Shown: positions 7,433 to 15,621, counted from the stretch's first letter. The stretch is DNA of 26,826 nt from Candidatus Hydrothermota bacterium (GCA_003644895.1 QNDO01000003.1:1-26826), one strand, 5' to 3'. Numbers and translations: made by a program. The notes: generated by a model from the letters alone, not told the origin.

Positions 7433-9868
7433 ATGGAAGAAGAATTAAAATTTGAAGATATAATAAATGTATTGAGAAGTAGAAAAAAAATAATTATTAT
7501 GTCGATTATCTTTGTTACCCTCCTTTCGATAATCTATAGTTTTCTTAAGTCTCCTGTGTACGAGGCAAAAGCAAGAGTGAGGCTCCCGGGCAGCAGTCAG
7601 GTGACAGAATTCTTTCTTGCAGGGATGACAAATCCTTGGAACGATGTTCCCACTCAACTGGAAATTATAAAATCAATAAATGTAGCTAAAAGAGTTATAA
7701 ATAAGCTGGGTCTACGATTTCGTGTACTGGATAAAAAGATGCCGCCTGGCCTTACTATCGATAGTGTTTATGTGAAAGAAGATATGCCCTCGGGAGACTT
7801 TATCCTAGAGGTTTACAGGAATTACTATTTGGTTAAAAATTTACCCGAAGGGAAGATTTACATAAAGGGGCCTATTAAAACCTACCATGAAGAAAAGGGA
7901 TTAGGCCTCAAAGTGCTTCTTGATAAGAAACAAAAGATAACATTCCCGCTAAAAGTCAGATTCGAGATTTTGGATTACCATACACTGATTAAATCTCTTT
8001 CTTCAAGGATGAAGGTTTCTCAGGAGGCCAGGTCCTTTATTGCCGTTATCAGAACCCGTGCGAGAAGCCCAGAACTCGCAAAAAAACTTGCGGATACTTA
8101 TGCAAATGCCTATGTTGAATATACTCTCGACGATGTCAGGTATTCTGCAAGAGTTCTGAGAGAATTTTTACAGCAACAGGTGAATAAAATCGAAACACAG
8201 TTAAAAATACAGGAAGACTCTCTCAAACTAGTAAAGGAAAAATTTGGAGTTTTTGCAGCACTGGCACTGGAAAATTCACAGGAAAGTACCAAGGAACTCC
8301 TTCGAACTCTTACCACCTTGGAGATGGAAAAATCGCAATCCATAGCTGAAAGGGAAGAAGCTAAGAAAAAAATTGAGATATTAAAGAACCAGATTGAGGG
8401 TAAAGGGTTCCTGGCTAAATATAGAGAACTGGCTGAGCTTCCAGGATTGAGCAATAATCCACAGGTTCAGGAACTTCAAAATAAAATCATAACTCTAGAG
8501 ATAAAAAAAGCAGAATTAATGGAAAAATATACAGAAAAACACCCCGAAATCCAGGCTATAGAGAATCAGATCGAAGCCACGAGAAAAAATCTACAGTCAA
8601 TACTTAAAAGTCTTGCATTTTCCGGTCCCTCTGCAGGAGATCCTCTATTCCAAAAACTGGCAACGGATTTTATTACAAATGAAGCGCTCGCTTTGGCACT
8701 TGAGGCGAAGGTAAGTGCCCTTGATAAGGTCATCAGAGCTTACGAAAAGAAAATAAGTTTTCTCCCCACTCAGGAATTAACCTATGCCCGACTTAAAAGA
8801 AAGATTGAAGCTACCAAGACTGTTTATAATATGCTCTTGCAAAAATTAGAGGAAACCCGTATTCAGGAAGCATCACAGATCTCAGATGCTAGAGTACTGG
8901 ATTATGCTCTGTTGCCAAAATCTCCTATTTCCCCGAAGAAAAAATTGAATATTGTTCTCGGTTTGATACTTGGTACAATGCTAGGGATTTTTGGAGCTTT
9001 TATTGCTGAATATCTCGACAACACTGTGAAGAGTGCCAAGGAAGTGGAAGAAATAACGTTCAAACCTGTGCTCTCGATAATTCCTTTGATCCAATTGGAG
9101 AATGATAATAACTCAACTTCCAGAATTGAAAAAACATTCATAACACATTTTGATCCTCTGAATCCTATATCTGAAGCTTTTAAAAAACTACAGATAAATA
9201 TCCGATTTCTTGACCCTGAAAGAAAACTCAGAATTTTTTCAATAACAAGTTCCATAAAAGGAGAAGGGAAGTCTACAGTGGCCTGTAATATAGCCATAGC
9301 CTTTGCTAATGCAGGTGAGAAAGTACTTCTAATCGATGGTGATATCAGGAGAGCTACCCTGCATGACATATTTAATGTGCCGCGCGAACCCGGCTTTAGT
9401 GACCTGCTTGTGGGTCATCAAGCCAAAGCATTTGAAACCCAGATAAAAAATCTTTATCTTTTACCAGCTGGAACCCGCATTCTGCCATCCCTTGACCTCT
9501 TCAATCCCGTGAATGTTGATAAACTTAAAGAAAGGATCAATCATCATTACAATGTAGTAATCGTTGATACTCCACCTATCCTCCCTGTTGCAGAAGCCTT
9601 GAGTATCAGTTCGCTTTCAGACGCCACCATTCTGGTTGTTAGATCGGAGTATACCGATAAAAATATCCTGCAGGATGTGGCACAACAACTTAAAAGGAGC
9701 AATGTGAATTTCCTAGGTACTGTATTAAATGCATTTAATTTTGAAAATTATGGATATTATGCGAGAAGATATTACTACGAATATTATGGACGTTCTGGCG
9801 TAGCTAAAAGAACCATATTTAACAAGATTATAAATCAAATTAAAAAATTAAAAAAAAATGGAGCGTAA
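7433..9868 (+). CDS. Wzc-like polysaccharide co-polymerase with BY-kinase domain
   Basis: This 811-residue inner-membrane protein controls chain length and export of a surface polysaccharide. The Wzz domain starts near residue 1, with a first membrane helix at about 19-38 (KKIIIMSIIFVTLLSIIYSF). A long coiled coil spans roughly 225-480, and a second membrane helix at about 504-524 (VLGLILGTMLGIFGAFIAEY) follows the Pro-rich PKSPISPKKK. The cytoplasmic bacterial tyrosine kinase has Walker A (KGEGKSTV, about 609-616), Walker A' (VLLIDGDIRR, about 631-640) and Walker B (VVIVDTPPILPV, about 708-719). A C-terminal tyrosine cluster (NYGYYARRYYYEYY, eight Tyr near 771-785) is the expected autophosphorylation tail. 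Kinase and adaptor are therefore in one polypeptide, the arrangement typical of Gram-negative Wzc. Three bases separate it from the export gene. No gene name is assigned because orthology cannot be tested here. Confidence 0.93.
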   Translation: MEEELKFEDIINVLRSRKKIIIMSIIFVTLLSIIYSFLKSPVYEAKARVRLPGSSQVTEFFLAGMTNPWNDVPTQLEIIKSINVAKRVINKLGLRFRVLDKKMPPGLTIDSVYVKEDMPSGDFILEVYRNYYLVKNLPEGKIYIKGPIKTYHEEKGLGLKVLLDKKQKITFPLKVRFEILDYHTLIKSLSSRMKVSQEARSFIAVIRTRARSPELAKKLADTYANAYVEYTLDDVRYSARVLREFLQQQVNKIETQLKIQEDSLKLVKEKFGVFAALALENSQESTKELLRTLTTLEMEKSQSIAEREEAKKKIEILKNQIEGKGFLAKYRELAELPGLSNNPQVQELQNKIITLEIKKAELMEKYTEKHPEIQAIENQIEATRKNLQSILKSLAFSGPSAGDPLFQKLATDFITNEALALALEAKVSALDKVIRAYEKKISFLPTQELTYARLKRKIEATKTVYNMLLQKLEETRIQEASQISDARVLDYALLPKSPISPKKKLNIVLGLILGTMLGIFGAFIAEYLDNTVKSAKEVEEITFKPVLSIIPLIQLENDNNSTSRIEKTFITHFDPLNPISEAFKKLQINIRFLDPERKLRIFSITSSIKGEGKSTVACNIAIAFANAGEKVLLIDGDIRRATLHDIFNVPREPGFSDLLVGHQAKAFETQIKNLYLLPAGTRILPSLDLFNPVNVDKLKERINHHYNVVIVDTPPILPVAEALSISSLSDATILVVRSEYTDKNILQDVAQQLKRSNVNFLGTVLNAFNFENYGYYARRYYYEYYGRSGVAKRTIFNKIINQIKKLKKNGA

Positions 9869-9871
9869 GCC

Positions 9872-10438
9872 ATGAATCTGCTTCTAACACTTTTGTTTCT
9901 TCTCCATCCCGGCGATGCAATTGTATTGAAATTTCACATGTATCCAGAATTAAACGATACAGCTGTGGTTGATATCGATACCACCATGGAACTCCCCCTT
10001 ATAGGAAGACTTAATGTGAAAAAATTTGAAGTCGATAACCTCCGTGATACTTTATACACTCTCTACAGCCAATATCTAAAATCTCCTACTTTTACTGTTA
10101 CTCTGCTTTATAAAGTTTCTGTCTTCGGAGAGGTTATGAGGCCTGGACTTTACTATGTATCCCCGAGTGACAGGGTATGGGAAGTAATTGCCAGAGCAGG
10201 AGGACCAACAAAGCGAGGTAATATTAAGAAGTTGAAAATCAGACGAAAGGGTGAAATATTGAATATAAACACCTGGAAAGCCGTTACAGAAGGCAAATTA
10301 CTGAAAGAGCTGGGCGTGGAATCTGGAGATGTATTTGAAGTACCTAAAAAGTTCTGGCCAACTCTTGATGAGATATATAAGGCAGCTACCACAATAGCGG
10401 TTATTTACACCATTTACAAAGATTTGAGTTCACAATAG
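9872..10438 (+). CDS. Short Wza-type polysaccharide export protein (Poly_export + SLBB)
   Basis: The 188-aa product begins with a hydrophobic stretch (MNLLLTLLFLLHPGDA) that looks like a short signal peptide without a lipobox Cys. A polysaccharide-export domain follows at about 15-85, with the family patterns DTTMELPLIGRLNV and YLKSPTFTVTL. One SLBB domain follows (FGEVMRPGLYYVSPSDRVWE, then ARAGGPTKRGN), and the protein ends with a weakly hydrophobic helix (AATTIAVIYTIYKDL). It is about half the length of E. coli Wza (379 aa) and has only one SLBB, so it may form a periplasmic ring without the full outer-membrane barrel. GGAG at 9860-9863 precedes the ATG; the gene sits three bases after the Wzc-like gene and 13 before the dehydrogenase, one operon. 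Confidence 0.88.
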   Translation: MNLLLTLLFLLHPGDAIVLKFHMYPELNDTAVVDIDTTMELPLIGRLNVKKFEVDNLRDTLYTLYSQYLKSPTFTVTLLYKVSVFGEVMRPGLYYVSPSDRVWEVIARAGGPTKRGNIKKLKIRRKGEILNINTWKAVTEGKLLKELGVESGDVFEVPKKFWPTLDEIYKAATTIAVIYTIYKDLSSQ

Positions 10439-10451
10439 AGAGGGCGAAAGT

Positions 10452-11768
10452 ATGGTAAATGAATTAAAAGATAAGATCATTTCGAGACAGGCTTATATAG
10501 GTATAATTGGCCTTGGCTATGTGGGACTGCCCCTTACCCGTGAGTTTCTCAACGCTGGCTTCAGTGTTCTGGGTTTTGATATTGATCCCGTTAAGGTAGA
10601 AAAAATAAATCGTGGAGAAAGTTATATCAAACATATACAGAGTGGGTTCATTGCTTCCTATGTCAAAACAAACAAGTTTTCAGCTACAAATGATTTTACA
10701 CGTCTGAGAGAGATAGATGTTATTATAATATGTGTTCCTACTCCCCTTGGAGAACATAAAGAGCCTGACTTAACCTTTGTTTTGAATACTACAAAAACCA
10801 TAGCAGCGAATTTGAGAAAAGGGCATGTGGTAGTTCTTGAAAGTACCACTTATCCTGGAACAACTGAAGAAGAGCTTCTTCCCATTCTTGAATCCACTGG
10901 CCTACAGGTGGGCAAGGACTTTTTCCTAGGATTTTCTCCGGAACGCGAGGATCCAGGGAATAAGAAGTTCAGTACCCGGACGATTCCGAAAATTGTAAGC
11001 GGAGTTACTGAGCACTGTCTCGATATAATAAAAACCCTTTATGACCAAATCATCATCCGAACAGTTCCTGTGAGTTCACCGAGGGTCGCAGAGGCTGTGA
11101 AACTTCTTGAAAATATTTACAGAGCAGTGAATATTGCTCTTGTAAATGAACTCAAGACAGTCTTCGACCGAATGGGAATTGACATCTGGGAAGTTATTGA
11201 AGGAGCGAAGACAAAACCATTTGGCTATCATCCCTTTTATCCTGGTCCTGGACTCGGAGGTCACTGTATTCCCATAGACCCATTCTACCTCACCTGGAAA
11301 GCCAAAGAATACGATATAAGCACTAGATTTATAGAACTTGCAGGAGAAATCAACGCCTACATGCCATATTATGTCGTAGAGAAAACAATAAAAGCCTTAA
11401 ATGCACACAAAAAAAGCATTAAAGGCGCGAAGATATTACTCCTTGGTTTATCCTACAAACCAGATATTGACGATCTCAGAGAAAGCCCTGCATTAAAGAT
11501 AATGGAACTACTCATGAGGGAAGGAGCTGATGTAGACTACAGCGATCCTTATTTTCCGGAATTACCACCCTTAAGAAAATATAAATTTGACAAAAAATCT
11601 GTAAATATCACACCCAAAACATTAAAAAATTATGATTGCATAGTTATTACTACCAATCACTCCACCTTCGACTATGATATGATTCTGGAACATGCTAAAC
11701 TTATTGTTGATACCCGGAACGCGCTTAAGTTAAAGGGAATTGTAAACGGCAAAGTCTACAAAGCTTAA
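10452..11768 (+). CDS. Nucleotide-sugar dehydrogenase, UDP-GlcNAc/ManNAc 6-dehydrogenase type
   Basis: Members oxidise the C6 hydroxyl of a UDP-sugar to a uronic acid with two NAD+, supplying an acidic sugar for surface polysaccharide. In 438 aa the N-terminal Rossmann fold carries IGIIGLGYVGLPL (16-28). CVPTPLGEHKEPDL and ESTTYPGTTEE are conserved substrate and cofactor motifs. PFYPGPGLGGHCIPIDPF holds the catalytic Cys272. The C-terminal domain has KILLLGLSYKPDIDDLRESP. The PGPGLGGHCIPIDPFYLTWKA wording is closer to WbpA-type UDP-GlcNAc dehydrogenases than to UDP-glucose dehydrogenase, but the exact substrate cannot be read from sequence alone. It is the third gene of the polysaccharide operon, and its stop directly abuts the convergent gene at 11769. 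No glycosyltransferase is present in the window. Confidence 0.92.
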   Translation: MVNELKDKIISRQAYIGIIGLGYVGLPLTREFLNAGFSVLGFDIDPVKVEKINRGESYIKHIQSGFIASYVKTNKFSATNDFTRLREIDVIIICVPTPLGEHKEPDLTFVLNTTKTIAANLRKGHVVVLESTTYPGTTEEELLPILESTGLQVGKDFFLGFSPEREDPGNKKFSTRTIPKIVSGVTEHCLDIIKTLYDQIIIRTVPVSSPRVAEAVKLLENIYRAVNIALVNELKTVFDRMGIDIWEVIEGAKTKPFGYHPFYPGPGLGGHCIPIDPFYLTWKAKEYDISTRFIELAGEINAYMPYYVVEKTIKALNAHKKSIKGAKILLLGLSYKPDIDDLRESPALKIMELLMREGADVDYSDPYFPELPPLRKYKFDKKSVNITPKTLKNYDCIVITTNHSTFDYDMILEHAKLIVDTRNALKLKGIVNGKVYKA

Positions 11769-12263
11769 TCATGTTTTTGTAAAAACAAATTCAATTCCAG
11801 ATTCAGTAATTTTAATGTCTGAAAGTTTAACACTTTTTCTGAGGGGCTTTGTGCATGAATCTATAATTTGAGATTTTTTGATTGCACTTTCTACATCTAT
11901 AATCACTAGTCCCTCCCTGTATCTCACAATACCTTCAGTCTTGGCTTCGAAAGGAGTGATAAAACTTTTAATAAAGGGCATAAGAACCTTATTTAATTTC
12001 ATTTTTACTAATATTTCTCTGTGTTCTTCATTCCACACGCCTGGTTCAAAAGACAACTCCGCCCGGATCTTAATAAAATTTACCCCCTCTATCACAAGTT
12101 TCCCCCCTTCTATATTCAGTGTTGGATTGTTTAAATAAGCTTTAAAATAAAAATCTGTTAAATACTCCAGTAAATCCCTGGGTATTTTAATAGTGTAAGG
12201 AGGTTCTAAAGAATTTATTTTTTCTATCAGATAACCGGTCACAACCTTCAGTATATCTTGCAT
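11769..12263 (-). CDS. Unknown 164-aa protein downstream of lexA
   Basis: I do not recognise this family with confidence. The protein has a helical N-terminus (about 1-45), then alternating strands and helices: LNIEGGKLVIEGVNF, RAELSFEPGVW, LVKMKLNKVLMPFIKSF, GIVRYREGLVIIDVES and a last strand pair SDIKITESGIEFVF. There is no signal peptide, membrane helix or Cys motif. The repeated short-strand pattern is faintly like the lipid-binding LmeA/DUF2993 fold, which is only a guess. It lies 22 bases after lexA on the same strand, with GGTG/GGAG purine runs before the ATG, so it is probably co-transcribed with lexA and may share its control. Its stop abuts the convergent dehydrogenase stop with no gap. 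Confidence 0.7.
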   Translation of the reverse strand: MQDILKVVTGYLIEKINSLEPPYTIKIPRDLLEYLTDFYFKAYLNNPTLNIEGGKLVIEGVNFIKIRAELSFEPGVWNEEHREILVKMKLNKVLMPFIKSFITPFEAKTEGIVRYREGLVIIDVESAIKKSQIIDSCTKPLRKSVKLSDIKITESGIEFVFTKT

Positions 12264-12285
12264 ATTTCACCACTCCCTTGTATTA

Positions 12286-12912
12286 TTATCCGATACGTCT
12301 AAATACTGCAACAACTTTTCCGAGAATATAAAGTCTTTCCTCATTTGATTTTATGGTGATTACATCAAACTCAGGGTTCTCAGGAACTAAATCTATTGTA
12401 TCTTCTTTTCTTTTAATCCTTTTGATAGTTACTTCCCCATCTACAAAGGCAACAACAATGTCATTATCATTAATTTGTTCGTTTAATTTGACTACTACCA
12501 CATCACCAGGCAATATGCCCGCATTCTTCATACTTTCACCTTTCACTCTTAAAGCAATAGTACCATCAGCATTACGGACAAAAAGAGAATCCACTGCTAT
12601 TGTTCCCTCCACATCTTCAAAGGCAGGAATTGGGAGACCAGCCTGAACCTTCCCAATTATGGGAATAATATTCAGATTGGAAAGTTTTAGAGACGTTAAT
12701 TCTATGCCTCTGGTTTTTCTCGGAATTCTTTTGATGTATCCCTTTTTCTCCAGCGACTTAAGATGTTTCTGAACACTAGCTATATTTTTTATGCCAAGGC
12801 CAATACCCTCGGCAATTTCTCTCAGTGTAGGGGGGAATCCTCTAGTAAGGAGAAAATTCTCAATGAACCTCAAAACTTCCTTCTGTCGTCCAGTTAACTC
12901 CCTGGTATTCAT
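12286..12912 (-). CDS. lexA: LexA repressor
   Basis: LexA represses DNA-damage genes until RecA filaments stimulate its self-cleavage. The 208-aa protein has the family's normal length. The winged helix-turn-helix covers about 1-68 (LTGRQKEVLRFIENF, GFPPTLREIAEGIGL, SVQKHLKSLEKKGYI). The cleavage site is Ala91-Gly92 in GKVQAGLPIPA. Catalytic Ser127 lies in KGESMKNAGI and general-base Lys164 in GEVTIKRI, so it should be self-cleaving. The ATG at 12912 has no Shine-Dalgarno; a perfect TATAAT ends nine bases upstream, implying a nearly leaderless mRNA. The promoter is surrounded by GAAC half-sites, consistent with autoregulation. One small unknown gene follows in the same direction. Confidence 0.97.
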   Translation of the reverse strand: MNTRELTGRQKEVLRFIENFLLTRGFPPTLREIAEGIGLGIKNIASVQKHLKSLEKKGYIKRIPRKTRGIELTSLKLSNLNIIPIIGKVQAGLPIPAFEDVEGTIAVDSLFVRNADGTIALRVKGESMKNAGILPGDVVVVKLNEQINDNDIVVAFVDGEVTIKRIKRKEDTIDLVPENPEFDVITIKSNEERLYILGKVVAVFRRIG

Positions 12913-12914
12913 TT

Positions 12915-12954
12915 GAACACCATTATAAACTTACTCACGAACGAAATCAAGAAC
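12915..12954 (-). promoter_or_regulatory. lexA promoter with candidate LexA operator repeats
   Basis: On the minus strand TTGATT (12945-12950), 17 bases, then TATAAT (12922-12927), nine bases before the lexA ATG. GAAC (GTTC in the lexA direction) occurs at 12915-12918, 12939-12942 and 12951-12954, with a degenerate AAAC at 12927-12930: all on one 12-bp register. Two copies flank the -35 box as GTTCTTGATTTCGTTC and one follows the -10. The promoter is clear; the operator role is inferred. Confidence 0.6.
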
Positions 12955-12970
12955 ATAGAGGGAAAGACGA

Positions 12971-14237
12971 CTACATAAGATAACGTAAATATAAATAGAG
13001 TGCAGAAATTACAATGCTTATAATTGTTACTGGAATACCATGTTTCAAATAGTTTCTAAAAGTTACAGGTGTTCGTGTTTTTTCAGATATACCAGCAACA
13101 ACAACATTTGCAGAAGCACCTATCAATGTCGCATTCCCCCCGAGGCAGCTACCCAATGCAAGAGCCCACCATAAAACCTCACTGTTGGGGTAGTGCATCT
13201 TATTCATAATAGAAAAAATCACAGGTATCGTGGCGGCTACAAATGGAATGTTGTCTATAATCCCGGATATTACAGCAGAAGTCAGTAGGATAATGAAAAC
13301 CAATAGCTTGAAATTTGAAGTTATATTCAGGATATGTTCCGAGACCATTTCCATAATTCCTGCATTTTCCAGGGCACCTACAAGGATGAAAAGCCCTGCA
13401 AAAAAGAAAAGAGTTGTCCACTCCACCTCTTTCAAATAATCTTCAGGATGTACCTCCGTCAAAATAAGGAGTAAGGAAGCTCCGAATAAAGCTACTATTG
13501 AGGGAGGTATATTTAAAAGGTCATGAGTAAAAAAACCAAGTAGTACTAGTGTAAAAACAGAGAGGGTTATCTTTAAAAGGCCCCAATCTTTGATAGCTTT
13601 TTGTGGTTCAAGGCTCACAATTGCAGGGTCAAAACTTCCTTTTAAAGAAAACCTCTTACCAACAACAAATTTAAAATAAAGAATCACAACTATTGAAATT
13701 ATAATTACCGCAGGACCAAGATTTAAGAGAAAATCAATAAAGGATAACCCAGTAGCGCTACCAATCATTATGTTGGGTGGGTCTCCAATAAGGGTCGCTG
13801 TACCACCTATATTTGAACTTAATATCTCACCCACCAGGAAAGGATAAGGAGATACACCTATCATATCTGCCACTAGTATGGAAACCGGCGTGATTAACAG
13901 CACCGTCGTTACATTGTCAAGAAGAGAAGAAACAACACCTGTGAGAATGAAGAACAAAAGAAACAATATAAATATATTTCCTCTTGCAACTTTCACTGAT
14001 TTTATAGCCAGAAATTCGAATAAGCCGGTCCTCTTGAAAAAGGATACCATAATCATCATACCAAGTAATAGTCCCAAGGTATTAAAATCCACAAAATTCC
14101 AGGCTTCTGTTGGGGTAAGGAAACCAAGAAGTATTAAAATTTGAGAGAAAAAAAAATACAATAGAAGTTCTATGCCATCTTTCAATAATTATTAATACAT
14201 AAGCGAATAAGAAAATACTAATCAGTATCAGTTCCAT
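12971..14237 (-). CDS. ArsB/NhaD-type ion transporter, frameshifted at a T9 run
   Basis: The product is a multi-pass membrane protein of the ArsB/NhaD (ion transporter, citrate-transporter-like) superfamily. Signatures include FNTLGLLLGMMIMVSFF, SSLLDNVTTVLL, ILSSNIGGTATLIGDPPN and, in the second half, ISGIIDNIPFVAATIPV and GSCLGGNATLIGASAN, the two inverted halves of the family. The frame that encodes most of it opens only at a TTG at 14185 with no ribosome site and lacks the usual first helix. That helix is present just upstream in another frame: ATG at 14237, with AGGTAG at 14243-14248, gives MELILISIFLFAYVLIII followed by ERWHRTS. The frames join if one T is removed from the T9 run at 14148-14156, giving about 421 aa, normal for the family. 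The ATG overlaps the CBS gene end by 20 bases. The substrate cannot be predicted. Confidence 0.85.
14148..14156 (-). repeat. T9 homopolymer at the transporter frameshift
   Basis: The plus strand has nine A here (T9 in the coding direction). Reading the upstream frame gives ATT GTA TTT TTT TTT CTC and soon a stop; with eight T it continues as TTC TCT CAA in the frame of the rest of the transporter. It is therefore either a run-length error or a slippage-prone tract. Confidence 0.7.
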
Positions 14238-14691
14238 ATAATCTACCTATTAAGTCGAATCGGGAGACAATGCCCTTGTACTTACCATCCTCAATAACCA
14301 CAATACCGGTTATGTTTTTGCGATGCATGTAAAACATGGCTTTAAGAATAGAGTCTTCAGGTTCAACATAATCAAACTGCTCTCTCATTATATCATGTGC
14401 TAGAAATAAGCCTTTGAAATAACCTGAAAAAACCTCAGCATCAAGATAACCAAAGGTCTTTACAAACTGAAAATCAGATAGATAGTTAAAATAATCCGGA
14501 ATAAAGGGGTCTATAAGGTCCTGAATGTAAATGACCCCCCTTACAATTTCATTTTCCACCACAGCAATCACCGGAGCCGCTTCTTTTATCATATACAAAG
14601 CTACATCTCTTAAAGTATCAGATTCACATACTGGAGAAACTTTTCTCATTACATGCTTAACTAAAATAGTGTTTTTATATTCTGCTGACAT
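14218..14691 (-). CDS. Stand-alone two-CBS-domain protein
   Basis: The 157-aa protein consists of a pair of CBS domains, which typically bind adenine nucleotides and regulate a partner. The first starts at VKHVMRKVSPVCESDTLRDV and includes APVIAVVENEIVRGVIYIQDL. The second starts at AHDIMREQFDYVEPEDSILK and ends ITGIVVIEDGKYKGIVSRFD. No membrane helix or catalytic domain is attached. The transporter gene begins inside its last 20 bases, so the CBS protein is a plausible energy-sensing regulator of that transporter; this is inferred from context only. The ATG at 14691 has no ribosome site, and a perfect TATAAT ends six bases before it, suggesting an internal leaderless promoter in addition to read-through. 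Confidence 0.9.
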   Translation of the reverse strand: MSAEYKNTILVKHVMRKVSPVCESDTLRDVALYMIKEAAPVIAVVENEIVRGVIYIQDLIDPFIPDYFNYLSDFQFVKTFGYLDAEVFSGYFKGLFLAHDIMREQFDYVEPEDSILKAMFYMHRKNITGIVVIEDGKYKGIVSRFDLIGRLYGTDTD

Positions 14692-14697
14692 GACTAA

Positions 14698-14703
14698 ATT
14701 ATA
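14698..14703 (-). promoter_or_regulatory. -10 box of the CBS gene, leaderless type
   Basis: A perfect TATAAT on the minus strand ends exactly six bases before the CBS-protein ATG at 14691. No convincing -35 box is seen at 16-18 bases (only TTTAAA or TTTTAA), so this promoter is less certain than the others of the same type. Confidence 0.45.
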
Positions 14704-14727
14704 CTGGAGAATATCAAGATTTAAAAA

Positions 14728-15621
14728 TCAAAGATTTTCTCTCAATCTTATGTCTTCAATAGCAAACCTGATTATTTGGGCATCTTCAGCATCTGGGTTT
14801 ATCTCTAAATATTTTTCATAAAATTGAAGCGCTTCCCTGAACTTCCCCATTTTTTCATAGGTCACTCCCAGATTATAGATTGCAGGTGCATAATGGGGGT
14901 AAAACTCTAAAGATTTCTTAAAGCATTCAATTGCCTTTTCTCTGTTACTCTGCAGAAAGTATGTTCTTCCAAGCTCATTCCAAGCTCTCCAATCCCGGGG
15001 AAATTCTCTCAAATATTCCTCCAAAAAATTCTGAGCTTTTTTGAATGTTCTACGAGCTAATAAGTCATTTATAATGTTTCTCACTTCTCTCCATCTCTCT
15101 TCTGTGCTGCTTATCCCTCTGAACAATTTTTCTCTTTTTCTGAGAGTAATCTCTTTTTCGTTGTGTGAATAAATTTCCCTTTGGAACCATAATACTTCCA
15201 TAAATTTTTCAACTTTTTTAATATCCCCTTTTTTTATAGAAATTGTGATACGTATGCCTCCGTCTAAGAGTATTTGCAAGTTTACAGGCACGTAAGCAAA
15301 ATAAATGACAAGGAGTACAAAAGCAGCAGAACACAGGGCTATAATAATATAAAAATTATAAACGAAAAGAGCAGTGACGGAAAGAGCTAATGCTGTAACA
15401 AGTATCCAGACAATTCTTTTCTTAACTATTTGTAAATATAAAAGATTTTTTATGGGTGAAACCAATAGGAAATCTTCCAGTATATTGCGTCCTGCGGCAA
15501 CTAAAAATTCTTCTTTAAATAACCCTATAAAATACCTTTTAATTTTGCTTGGGTCCAATGAACTTAAACCATTAATATCCCCAATCTTAACTTTAAAATT
15601 ATTGAATAAAGACCTGTTCAT
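14728..15621 (-). CDS. Membrane-anchored TPR protein
   Basis: The 297-aa product has a cytosolic-looking N-terminus (1-68), then two adjacent membrane helices at about 69-90 and 91-111 (IVWILVTALALSVTALFVY, IIIALCSAAFVLLVIYFAYV). A short basic linker with ITISIKKGDIKKVEKFM follows, then a C-terminal array of about three TPRs from residue 190 onward (AWNELGRTYFLQSNREKAIE, APAIYNLGVTYEKMGKFREA). TPRs normally mediate protein-protein contacts, so this is probably a membrane scaffold; no catalytic motif is visible. It lies 95 bases downstream of the zinc-finger anti-sigma-like gene and 36 bases before the CBS gene on the same strand. The ribosome site is weak (AAGAAG before the ATG), and no clear promoter was identified in the 95-base gap. 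Its partner is unknown. Confidence 0.82.
   Translation of the reverse strand: MNRSLFNNFKVKIGDINGLSSLDPSKIKRYFIGLFKEEFLVAAGRNILEDFLLVSPIKNLLYLQIVKKRIVWILVTALALSVTALFVYNFYIIIALCSAAFVLLVIYFAYVPVNLQILLDGGIRITISIKKGDIKKVEKFMEVLWFQREIYSHNEKEITLRKREKLFRGISSTEERWREVRNIINDLLARRTFKKAQNFLEEYLREFPRDWRAWNELGRTYFLQSNREKAIECFKKSLEFYPHYAPAIYNLGVTYEKMGKFREALQFYEKYLEINPDAEDAQIIRFAIEDIRLRENL

Noticed and set aside
11772..11787. Inverted repeat TGTTTTTGTAAAAACA as a bidirectional terminator
   Set aside because: It is only A/T paired in the stem with a two-base loop, lies inside the opposing coding sequence and lacks a GC stem with a U tract.
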